Below, in pieces: positions 55,734 through 62,784 of a stretch of DNA of 64,000 nt. The translations under genes and the position numbers were made by a program. Source of the DNA: Microbacterium sp. zg-Y1090 (GTDB taxonomy: Bacteria > Actinomycetota > Actinomycetes > Actinomycetales > Microbacteriaceae); the NCBI RefSeq assembly GCF_030246945.1, contig NZ_CP126742.1, forward strand, positions 1-64,000, written 5' to 3'. How positions within the stretch are numbered: the stretch's first letter is position 1; the number at the start of each line of letters is the position of its first letter. The notes beneath the pieces were generated by a model, which ran no database searches, was not told where the DNA came from, and saw only the letters and a program-made list of their open reading frames with translations.

Positions 55734-57020
55734 ATGCCAGGCATCGTGATCGTCGGCGTCCAATGGGGAGACGAGGGCAAGGGCAAGGCCACTGACCTCC
55801 TCGGGGAGCGCACCGACTGGGTCGTCAAGTTCAACGGCGGCAACAACGCCGGCCACACCGTCGTCATCGGCGACGAGAAGTACGCCCTGCACCTGCTGCC
55901 CAGCGGCATCCTGTCACCGGGCGTCAACGCGGTCATCGGCAACGGCGTCGTCGTGGACCTCGAGGTGCTGTTCGCCGAGCTCGAAGCGCTGCAGGCCCGC
56001 GGGCTCGACACGTCCCGGCTGCGGGTGAGCGCCAACGCGCACATCATCACCCAGTACCACCGCACCCTCGACAAGGTCACCGAGCGCTTCCTCGGCAAGC
56101 GCCAGATCGGCACCACCGGCCGCGGCATCGGGCCGGCATACGCCGACAAGATCAACCGTGTCGGCATCCGCGCGCAGGACCTGTTCGACGAGAACATCCT
56201 GCGGCAGAAGGTGGAGGGCGCCCTCGACCAGAAGAACCATCTGCTGGTGAAGGTGTTCAACCGCCGCGCGATCACGGTCGACGAGATCGTCGACGACCTG
56301 CTGTCGTATGCCGAGCGGCTGCGCCCCATGGTGAGCGACACCGGTCTGCTGCTGAACAACGCGCTCGACGCGGGCGACGTCGTCGTCTTCGAGGGCGGCC
56401 AGGCCACCATGCTCGACGTCGACCACGGCACCTACCCGTTCGTGACGTCGTCGTCGGCGACGGCCGGCGGTGCCGCCACCGGCTCCGGCGTCGGCCCGAA
56501 CCGTCTGGACCGCATCGTCGGGATCGTGAAGGCCTACACGACGCGCGTGGGGTCGGGTCCGTTCCCCACCGAGCTGTTCGACGAGCAGGGCGAGTGGCTG
56601 CGCTCGCGCGGCTTCGAGTTCGGCACCACGACCGGCCGCCCGCGCCGCGTCGGCTGGTACGACGCTCCCATCACCCGGTACGCCACCCGCATCAACGGCA
56701 TCACCGACCTGGTGCTGACGAAGCTCGACATCCTCACCGGACTCGACCGCATCCCGGTCTGCGTCGCGTACGACGTCGACGGGCGCCGGTTCGACGAGGT
56801 GCCGGTGAACCAGTCGGACTTCCACCACGCCAAGCCGGTGCTCGAGTACATGCCGGGCTGGAGCGAGGACATCTCGACCGCCCGCACCTTCGAGGATCTG
56901 CCGCAGGCCGCGCAGGACTACGTGCTCGCGCTCGAGGCCATGAGCGGCACGCGCATCTCGGTCATCGGCGTGGGGCCCGCCCGCGACGCGGTGATCGTGC
57001 GCCACGACCTCGTCGACTGA
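55734..57020 (+). CDS. purA: Adenylosuccinate synthetase
   Basis: Makes adenylosuccinate from IMP, aspartate and GTP in AMP synthesis. The 428-residue protein begins [21 protein letters not shown], the family GTP-binding loop. The later motifs are [17 protein letters not shown] and [11 protein letters not shown]. The ATG is preceded by GGGGGAG. Its stop overlaps the next start by one base, so the lactonase-like gene is likely co-translated. Confidence 0.97.
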   Translation: MPGIVIVGVQWGDEGKGKATDLLGERTDWVVKFNGGNNAGHTVVIGDEKYALHLLPSGILSPGVNAVIGNGVVVDLEVLFAELEALQARGLDTSRLRVSANAHIITQYHRTLDKVTERFLGKRQIGTTGRGIGPAYADKINRVGIRAQDLFDENILRQKVEGALDQKNHLLVKVFNRRAITVDEIVDDLLSYAERLRPMVSDTGLLLNNALDAGDVVVFEGGQATMLDVDHGTYPFVTSSSATAGGAATGSGVGPNRLDRIVGIVKAYTTRVGSGPFPTELFDEQGEWLRSRGFEFGTTTGRPRRVGWYDAPITRYATRINGITDLVLTKLDILTGLDRIPVCVAYDVDGRRFDEVPVNQSDFHHAKPVLEYMPGWSEDISTARTFEDLPQAAQDYVLALEAMSGTRISVIGVGPARDAVIVRHDLVD

Positions 57021-58375
57021 TGCGGTTCCTCGTCGGCGGGTACACGGCCGACATGCGGGGCGAGGCCCGCGGTGTCGGCGTGCTGCGCGCCGGTGAGGCG
57101 GATTCCGCCTCGGCCGGGGGCCCGCTCGCGTTCGAGGGCGAGGCGGTGGATGCCGCCGGGTCGCCGTCGTGGCTCACGTGGCATCCCGCATTTCCCGTCG
57201 TCTATGCGGCGATGGAGGGGGCGGGCACCGTGCAGGCGTTCCGTCGCTCGGGCGCCACGGGGCTCGTGCGGCACGGGGCTCCCCTCGCAGTCGGCGAGGC
57301 GCCGTGTCATGTGGCGGTCGCGCCCGACGGGTCCTCGCTCATCGCCAGCTGCTGGGGTGATGGACGGGTCGTGCGCGTGCGACTCGACGCCGACGGCCGC
57401 CCGGAAGGTGGCGGGGCCATCGCGGCAGCGGCCGCCGCGCGGGATCCGTATGCCGACGGCGGAATGGGCATGGCGCTCGGGGTGCCGCGGGGGACGTCGG
57501 CGACACTCGTGCCGGGTGTGCCCGGTGTGCACGGTGTGCCGGGTGCGTCGGCGGATGCCGCGGACGAGGACGAGCAGCGGGATCTGGCCGCTGCGGCGCG
57601 CGCGCTGCGCGAGGTCGCCGGGGCGGAGTTCTCGCATCTCGTGCCCGATTATGCGATGCCCGACGACTCGGCGCTCGGCGCGCATGGTCTCGGCGACGTC
57701 GCAGGTGCTCGCGGAGCGCTCACCGATGCCGACCGCTCGCCGGAGCGCGAGGGCGAGCCGGGCGGAGAGGCTGCCCGCACGTCGCGCGCGCATCAGGCGC
57801 TGTTCCTTCCGCGGGGAGTGCTGGCTGCGACCGACATGGGGCTCGACCTCGTGCGGTTCTGGCGTGCGACCGAGGGTGGCGGGTCGCGGGCGCTGCCCGA
57901 CGTGGTGCTGCCTCGGGGCAGTGGGCCGCGCCACATGGTCTGGCATCCGAGCGGTCACCTCTATGTCGTCACCGAGCTGTCGCGAGAGGTGTTCGTGCTC
58001 GCCCCCGACGCCTCGGGTGCGTGGCGTCTTGTGTCGGGCGGGCCGTTGTCGCCGGCAACCCTGGCCTCGGATACCGCGGCCGAGGTCTGCCTCTCGCGGG
58101 ATGGGCAGTTCGTGTACGCGGGCGTCCGTGGGAGTGACACCCTCGCCGTGCTGCGCGTGCGCGGCGACGGGTCGGAGCTCGTGCCGGTCGCCCTCGCGGA
58201 TGCCGGCGTTGCCGGTCCCCGCCATCACACCATCGTGCTCGACACGCTGCTCGTGGCCGGGCAGGCGTCGGGCGAGGTCGCCGGGCTGACGCTCGATGTG
58301 CGCACGGGGGTGCCCGGCCGGGCGCGGGTGCGCACGGCGGTGCCGACGCCGACCTGTCTCGTGCCCCTGCGCTGA
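57020..58375 (+). CDS. Lactonase-fold (beta-propeller) protein with a central insert
   Basis: A 451-residue protein of the 7-bladed beta-propeller lactonase family (6-phosphogluconolactonase-like). The N-terminus [21 protein letters not shown] and the later GSGPRHMVWHPSGHLYVVTELS are typical. The usual length is about 340-350; here about 130 residues are added near 135-262, with a Gly/Val/Pro stretch and Ala-rich helices. Activity is not proven for most members. It is coupled to purA. Confidence 0.82.
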   Translation: MRFLVGGYTADMRGEARGVGVLRAGEADSASAGGPLAFEGEAVDAAGSPSWLTWHPAFPVVYAAMEGAGTVQAFRRSGATGLVRHGAPLAVGEAPCHVAVAPDGSSLIASCWGDGRVVRVRLDADGRPEGGGAIAAAAAARDPYADGGMGMALGVPRGTSATLVPGVPGVHGVPGASADAADEDEQRDLAAAARALREVAGAEFSHLVPDYAMPDDSALGAHGLGDVAGARGALTDADRSPEREGEPGGEAARTSRAHQALFLPRGVLAATDMGLDLVRFWRATEGGGSRALPDVVLPRGSGPRHMVWHPSGHLYVVTELSREVFVLAPDASGAWRLVSGGPLSPATLASDTAAEVCLSRDGQFVYAGVRGSDTLAVLRVRGDGSELVPVALADAGVAGPRHHTIVLDTLLVAGQASGEVAGLTLDVRTGVPGRARVRTAVPTPTCLVPLR

Positions 58376-58390
58376 CGCTCGATCACTCTC

Positions 58391-58453
58391 CGCCCGCCCC
58401 CCGCGCCCGCCGCCCGCGCCCGCCGCCCGCCGCCCGCCGCCCGCGCGCGGCGC
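58391..58453. repeat. CGCCCG-type simple sequence
   Basis: About 60 bp of nearly pure CGCCCG/CCGC units after the lactonase-like gene. It opens a 479-bp stretch without a credible gene (58376-58854), which then holds three copies of a dispersed repeat, a palindrome and a tandem repeat (each listed). Confidence 0.8.
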
Positions 58454-58474
58454 CGGTGCTCGCTGCGCCCGAAA

Positions 58475-58520
58475 GGTCGAGCATCGCTCGATTTCTCATG
58501 TGAGTTCCCGCCCACACATG
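58475..58520 (+). repeat. Dispersed ~45-bp repeat, copy 2 (fullest)
   Basis: GGTCGAGCATC-GCTCGAT, then TTTCTCATGTGAGTT and CCCGCCCACACATG. It matches the reverse complement of 10625-10669 block by block. The inner 20 bp (58487-58506) are exactly the reverse complement of 58748-58767. Confidence 0.65.
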
Positions 58521-58528
58521 TCGGGTGG

Positions 58529-58546
58529 ACCCGCGCCGGCGCGGGT
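58529..58546. repeat. 18-bp perfect palindrome
   Basis: ACCCGCGCCGGCGCGGGT reads the same on both strands. It may be a two-way terminator between purA-lactonase and the AI-2E gene, which converge on this gap. Confidence 0.55.
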
Positions 58547-58670
58547 CTGGCGAGGGTCGCTCTCGGTGCACTGCGGCGCGCCGCAGATGGGGGGCGTCGC
58601 TGTCCCCGACGCCGTGCATGCCCGACCACTGCCGAACTCACGGACGACGCGACGGAGCACGCCCGTCGTG

Positions 58671-58698
58671 GTCATGTGAGTTCCTGCTCACACGCATG
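58671..58698 (+). repeat. Dispersed repeat, copy 3 (partial)
   Basis: GTCATGTGAGTTCC then TGCTCACACGCATG. It lacks the TCGAGCATC part of copy 2 but keeps the CATGTGAGTT and CACAC core. Confidence 0.55.
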
Positions 58699-58730
58699 TT
58701 GGCGACGCGAGCAGGCTGTCGACAGGCGCC

Positions 58731-58767
58731 AGCATCGTGTGAGCGGCAACTCACATGAGAAATCGAG
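58731..58767 (-). repeat. Dispersed repeat, copy 4 (inverted)
   Basis: On the minus strand it reads CTCGATTTCTCATGTGAGTT then GCCGCTCACACGATGCT. The first 20 bases equal those of copy 2. With copy 2 it forms a long inverted repeat around 241 bp. Confidence 0.6.
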
Positions 58768-58773
58768 ACGATG

Positions 58774-58822
58774 TCTGCGGTCCGCGGTCCGCGGTCTGCG
58801 GTCTGCGGTCTGCGGTCTGCGG
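58774..58822. repeat. Seven 7-bp tandem units
   Basis: TCTGCGG, TCCGCGG twice, then TCTGCGG four times, head to tail. It is a simple satellite that could vary in length by slippage. It ends 32 bp before the AI-2E stop codon. Confidence 0.85.
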
Positions 58823-58854
58823 GCGGTGGGCGGGAGCGGGAGGCGGCGCGGGCG

Positions 58855-59982
58855 CTATTGGAGCTTCGCGTCCTGCCGCGGGATCCACACCTGTTTGATG
58901 ATCAGCAGGATCGACGCCGTCACGGGGATCGCGATGAGGGCGCCGAGCAGGCCCAGCAGCGTCCCGCCGACCAGCGCGCCGATGACCACGAGCGCCCCCG
59001 GCACCGAGATCGCCCGATTCATGACACGCGGGGTGAGGACATATGCTTCGATCTGCATGTAGAGGAGATAGCCGATTCCGAAGACCAAGGCCGCCAGCGG
59101 GCTCGAGAACAGGGCGAGCCCCGTCGCGAGCACCCAGTAGGCCACGGGTCCCACGAGCGGGATGATCGTGAGGAAGAACGCGATGACGGTCATCAGCGCC
59201 GGGAACGGCAGCCCGAGCAACAGGTGCAGGATCAGCGCCACGACCGAATTGAAGAACGCCAGGATCACCATGCCCATCAGGTAGGCGCCGATCGACTCGG
59301 TGATCTCGTCGGTCAGGCCGGCCACCTTGCTGCGGCTGCGTGCGGGGGTGAGTCGCACGAACGACCGCTTCATCGTGTCGAGCGAGGCGAGGAAGTACAG
59401 CGACAGCACCAGCACGATCACGACGCCCGAGATCGTCGTGGCGATCGAGACCCCGACCTGCAGCACCCCGCCGCCGATGGAAGCGAGGTTGGACGGGTTC
59501 GTGATGAAGTTCTGCACGTCGGTGACGAGCGTGCCGATCTGGTCGCTGAATCGAGCCGTGAGCCACGCGTAGACGTCGGACTTCTGGAAGTCGGAGAACA
59601 GTGAGGGCACGCTGTCGACGAACTGCTTCACCTGAGAGGCGACGGTCGGGATGACCACCCACAGCAGGCCCGCGATGACCAGCGCGAACCCGGCGAACAC
59701 GATGACGATGCCCCAGGCGCGCGGCACCTTGCGGTGCTCCAGCCACCTCACGATCGGGTTGAGGCCCAGAGCCGCGAACAGCGCGAAGGCGACGTAGATG
59801 AGAATCGTCGACAGGTTCGAGATCGCCAACCCCAGCAGGAACGCCGTGAGGCCGCCCAGGGTGAGGAGGAACCCGAGCGCGAAGGGGCTCGACACGTTCA
59901 TCGAGCGCCGCCCCGGGTCTGCGTCGGCGCGTGGCGTGACCGCGCTGTTCGCGACGGGCGGGTTGGCGGGGGCGTCGCTCAT
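58855..59982 (-). CDS. AI-2E family transporter
   Basis: A 375-residue membrane protein of the AI-2E exporter family (PerM-like). About seven to eight membrane helices are seen, with the family segment EITESIGAYLMGMVILAFFNSVVALILHL and PLVGPVAYWVLA. Members export small molecules; true AI-2 transport has rarely been proven. The first 35 residues are polar. TAGAGT lies six bases before the ATG (leaderless pattern). Confidence 0.9.
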   Translation of the reverse strand: MSDAPANPPVANSAVTPRADADPGRRSMNVSSPFALGFLLTLGGLTAFLLGLAISNLSTILIYVAFALFAALGLNPIVRWLEHRKVPRAWGIVIVFAGFALVIAGLLWVVIPTVASQVKQFVDSVPSLFSDFQKSDVYAWLTARFSDQIGTLVTDVQNFITNPSNLASIGGGVLQVGVSIATTISGVVIVLVLSLYFLASLDTMKRSFVRLTPARSRSKVAGLTDEITESIGAYLMGMVILAFFNSVVALILHLLLGLPFPALMTVIAFFLTIIPLVGPVAYWVLATGLALFSSPLAALVFGIGYLLYMQIEAYVLTPRVMNRAISVPGALVVIGALVGGTLLGLLGALIAIPVTASILLIIKQVWIPRQDAKLQ

Positions 59983-59988
59983 GGGGAC

Positions 59989-59994
59989 ACTCTA
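59989..59994 (-). promoter_or_regulatory. -10 of a leaderless AI-2E promoter
   Basis: TAGAGT on the minus strand, six bases before the ATG at 59982. Confidence 0.55.
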
Positions 59995-60085
59995 GGGGCG
60001 GTCGACCGGTCGTGGCAGGGGACGCCCGGTGCCACGCTGCGGGGCCGGCGCTGCCCCGCCGGTAGGGTCGAACGAGGAGGATGCC

Positions 60086-60382
60086 ATGACCGACGAAGAC
60101 CCCACGACGACGCTGACGCGCCTGCGCAGCAGCATCGACAACATCGACGCCGCACTCATCTTCATGCTCGCCGAGCGCTTCCGCTGCACGAAGCAGGTCG
60201 GCATCCTCAAGGCCGAGCATGGGATGCCGGCATCCGACCCCTCCCGCGAGGAGCAGCAGGTCGCCCGGCTGCGCCGCCTGGCCGAAGAGGCCGACCTCGA
60301 CCCCGAGTTCGCCCAGAAGTGGTTCACGTTCGTCGTGGCCGAGGTCATCCGCCACCACGCCGCCGCCGCCGACGAGCGGTGA
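60086..60382 (+). CDS. Chorismate mutase (AroQ type)
   Basis: Turns chorismate into prephenate for phenylalanine and tyrosine. The 98-residue all-helical protein fits the short actinobacterial AroQ class: LRSSIDNIDAALIFMLAERFRCTKQVGILK with the catalytic Arg and Lys, and the later PSREEQQVARLRRLA. The ATG at 60086 has GAGGAGG 5 nt upstream. The extra 19 residues from 60029 lack support. TAGGGT (60063-60068) could be the -10. Confidence 0.92.
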   Translation: MTDEDPTTTLTRLRSSIDNIDAALIFMLAERFRCTKQVGILKAEHGMPASDPSREEQQVARLRRLAEEADLDPEFAQKWFTFVVAEVIRHHAAAADER

Positions 60383-60416
60383 TCGCAGCCGGCCGCGACG
60401 GGCGCCGGAACGGCGA

Positions 60417-60442
60417 ACGCCCCGAGCCGAAGCCCGGGGCGT
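60417..60442. terminator. Terminator between chorismate mutase and ABC operon
   Basis: On the minus strand a stem ACGCCCCG / CGGGGCGT continues inward to a TTCG tetraloop. It lies 19 nt after the ABC permease stop and would also end the + strand gene. Confidence 0.75.
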
Positions 60443-60461
60443 CCGACGCGCCGATCAAGCG

Positions 60462-61157
60462 TCAAGGCACCGCGCGGCGAAGCGTGCGCCAGGAGATCAC
60501 GGCCAGCACCGCGATGAGGGCGACGCCCCACAGGGCCAGCCCCAGCGCCCCCTGCGCGACGAACCACTCGGCGAACGCGCCCCAGGACTGCGTCTGCGTG
60601 ATCAGCCAGGCCAGGGCCACCAGCGCGAGAGCCAGTGCGACCAGCACCACGGTGAGCCACAGGTTGCCGAACCGCTTGTAGATCGTCGCGCCCCAGAAGC
60701 CACACACGAAGAACAGCAGCGCCAGCACGAAGAACACGAACCCCGCGGCGAGAGGTCCCGCCTCCCACACCCACGGCAGGTAGAAGAAGTACCCGTTCAT
60801 GCCCCACCCGTCGGTGGCCTGCTCGAGCAGCCCGCCGACCACGAACACCAGACCCAGCAGAGCGGAGGTGAGCACCGCGGTGAGCACGGTGCCGGCGTAG
60901 AACTCCCGCCGGGTCACACTCATCGCCTGCGAGAACGGGAACGTGAGGGTCAGAGCCTGAATGCCGACCACCCCGAAGTACCACAGCGGCGCCTGCGCGC
61001 CACCCCCGTACTTCGGGCCTGCCACACCGGCGTACTCCAGGATCCCGTAGATGGCCAGCGTGATCACCAGGGAGCCCGCCAGCACAAGGAGCGGCACCCA
61101 GATGTAGGTCAGCCGGTTCACCAGCTGCATCCGGACGACATTGATGGTGCGGCTCAT
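60462..61157 (-). CDS. ABC transporter permease (YtrC/D-like)
   Basis: A 231-residue protein with six predicted membrane helices (for example WVPLLVLAGSLVITLAIYGI and LALLFFVCGFWGATIY). It has no substrate-binding protein and follows an ABC ATPase and a GntR regulator of the YtrA kind, so it is probably an exporter or a cell-wall stress system. The stop precedes a strong terminator. Start overlaps the ATPase stop by 4 nt. Confidence 0.82.
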   Translation of the reverse strand: MSRTINVVRMQLVNRLTYIWVPLLVLAGSLVITLAIYGILEYAGVAGPKYGGGAQAPLWYFGVVGIQALTLTFPFSQAMSVTRREFYAGTVLTAVLTSALLGLVFVVGGLLEQATDGWGMNGYFFYLPWVWEAGPLAAGFVFFVLALLFFVCGFWGATIYKRFGNLWLTVVLVALALALVALAWLITQTQSWGAFAEWFVAQGALGLALWGVALIAVLAVISWRTLRRAVP

Positions 61158-62074
61158 TGCAGTGCTCCTTCGTCGATCGGCGTCGACGCCGATGCCGCCG
61201 TATCCGCGGCGTGCTGGGTGACGCGCACGATCAGCTGCTGCAGCGACACGGCGCCCACATCCAGCCCCTGTGCTGCCAGAGCCGCACGCTCGGCGTCGGT
61301 GAGGGTGCCGAGCACCGTGACACTCGACACGCGGCCCAGGCTCTCCCGGTGGATCACCTCGCGGCCCGCGACGAACGCCTCGACCGCTGCCGTGTTCCCC
61401 ACGATCGTGGCCGCACGGTCGCGCACGGCGTCAGTCGACTCGTCCATGATGATCCTGCCTCGATCGATCACCAGCACCCGCTCGATCAGATTCGCCACCT
61501 CGTCGATCAGATGGCTGGACAGGATCACCGTGCGCGGGTGCTCGGTGTAGTCCTCGAGCAGCCGGTCGTAGAAGATCTGGCGCGCGACGGCATCCAGGCC
61601 CAGGTAGGGCTCGTCGAAGAACGTGATCTCCGCACGCGCGGCGAGCCCGATGATCACTCCGACGGCGGAAAGCTGACCGCGGGAGAGCTTCTTGATCCGC
61701 GTCTTCAGCGGCAGCTGGAAGTCCTCGATGAGGCGCTCGGCGAACTCCTGGTCCCAGTTCGGGAAGAACAGGCGGGCGGTGTCGAACGCGTGCTTGGGCA
61801 GCGCGTCGTCGGGGTACTTCTGGCCCTCACGGACGAAGCACATGCGCTGCAGGACGCCCGCGTTCTCGTAGGGATCCTCGCCGAAGATGCGCACCTCGCC
61901 GGACGTGGCGAAGTTCTGCGCGGTGAGGATCGACATGACCGTCGTCTTGCCCGCGCCGTTGCGGCCGAGGAGACCGTAGATGGTGTCCTTCTCAATCTCG
62001 AAGCTCACGTCGTCTACCGCGAGTGTCTCGCGGTAGCGCTTCGTGAGGTTCTGCACCTCGATGACGGGAGTCAT
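61154..62074 (-). CDS. ABC transporter ATP-binding protein (YtrB-like)
   Basis: A 306-residue ATPase with Walker A GRNGAGKTTV (about 37-46), Walker B ITFFDEPYLGLD, H-loop ILSSHLIDE and a changed signature, LSRGQLS in place of LSGGQ. About 80 residues follow that may regulate it. It starts within the GntR stop (ATGA) and works with the permease. Confidence 0.9.
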   Translation of the reverse strand: MTPVIEVQNLTKRYRETLAVDDVSFEIEKDTIYGLLGRNGAGKTTVMSILTAQNFATSGEVRIFGEDPYENAGVLQRMCFVREGQKYPDDALPKHAFDTARLFFPNWDQEFAERLIEDFQLPLKTRIKKLSRGQLSAVGVIIGLAARAEITFFDEPYLGLDAVARQIFYDRLLEDYTEHPRTVILSSHLIDEVANLIERVLVIDRGRIIMDESTDAVRDRAATIVGNTAAVEAFVAGREVIHRESLGRVSSVTVLGTLTDAERAALAAQGLDVGAVSLQQLIVRVTQHAADTAASASTPIDEGALQ

Positions 62075-62451
62075 CGTGCCGTCCCTTCTCCTGTGGTGGT
62101 GTACCTGCGCTGGATGAGCGCGGTGAGGTCGTCGGCGCCGAGGCCCAGAGCGCGGGCTTCGGCCAGCAGCGGATCGATGTAGCGGTCGGCGAAGGCCGCG
62201 CGGCGCTCGCCGCGCAACTGCTCGCGCGCCCCCGGGGCGACGAACATGCCGATGCCGCGGCGCTTGTAGAGCACGCCCTTGTCCACGAGCATGTTCACTC
62301 CTTTCGCCGCCGTGGCGGGGTTGATGCGGTGGAACGCAGCGAGCTCATTGGTCGATGGCACCTGGCCCTCTTCCGGAAGGCTGCCGTCGACGATGGCATC
62401 CTCGATGCTCTCGGCGATCTGCAGGAAGATGGCCCTGCCGTCTTCGATCAC
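62071..62451 (-). CDS. GntR-family regulator (YtrA subfamily)
   Basis: A 126-residue repressor with the winged helix at about 5-75 (QIAESIEDAIVDGSLPEEGQVPSTNELAAFHRINPATAAKG split here for brevity as QIAESIEDAI and VPSTNELAAFHRINP) and the short YtrA dimer helices. YtrA proteins repress their own ABC operon until an envelope stress signal arrives. Start GTG 62451 with GGAG upstream. The palindrome at 62467-62490 is a good operator. Confidence 0.92.
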   Translation of the reverse strand: MIEDGRAIFLQIAESIEDAIVDGSLPEEGQVPSTNELAAFHRINPATAAKGVNMLVDKGVLYKRRGIGMFVAPGAREQLRGERRAAFADRYIDPLLAEARALGLGADDLTALIQRRYTTTGEGTAR

Positions 62452-62466
62452 GGTGCTCCGTCCGCT

Positions 62467-62490
62467 GGTTCATTACTTGACTAATTAACC
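62467..62490. promoter_or_regulatory. Candidate YtrA operator
   Basis: GGTT-n-ATTA-n-TTGA-n-TAAT-n-AACC is an imperfect palindrome with eight of ten pairs matched. It overlaps the -10 and start point of the GntR promoter. This is a strikingly AT-rich island in GC-rich DNA. Confidence 0.7.
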
Positions 62491-62517
62491 ATGCAACGGG
62501 TGAGCGGCCAATGTCAA
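62488..62517 (-). promoter_or_regulatory. Promoter of the GntR-ABC operon
   Basis: On the minus strand, TTGACA (perfect -35, 62512-62517), 18 nt, then CATGGT (62488-62493). The operator covers the -10 end, so repression by GntR is expected. Confidence 0.6.
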
Positions 62518-62536
62518 GCCCTTCTGTGAGGCGGTT

Positions 62537-62566
62537 TTGCGAACGCTGTGGACGCCCCGATACGGT
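62537..62566 (+). promoter_or_regulatory. Candidate promoter of the betaine-type ABC operon
   Basis: TTGCGA (62537-62542), 18 nt, TACGGT (62561-62566). GGAGGAGG follows directly. Confidence 0.45.
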
Positions 62567-62784
62567 GGAGGAGGACCATGAGGTCCGCGAGACCAGTCCG
62601 CGGTCGCCCCCCTTCGCCCGATCGGGACGGGCGAGCGTATGGTCGGCGGTCTGGGCCGCGCACCCGATGTGCGCGTCGCCGGAGCGCCTCGGTCGGTCGC
62701 CAGACGGCGGCGCGAGCCCGGGGTGCCGATGACCGTCACCCGGGCGTGACCGATGCGGCCGCGTGCGGCCGCCGAGGTGACCAC

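Noticed and set aside
58774..58822. CRISPR-like array
   Set aside because: Units are 7 bp without spacers, and there are no cas genes.
58855..59982. Quorum-sensing function from the AI-2E name
   Set aside because: Most members of the family do not move AI-2, and no luxS or lsr genes are in the window.
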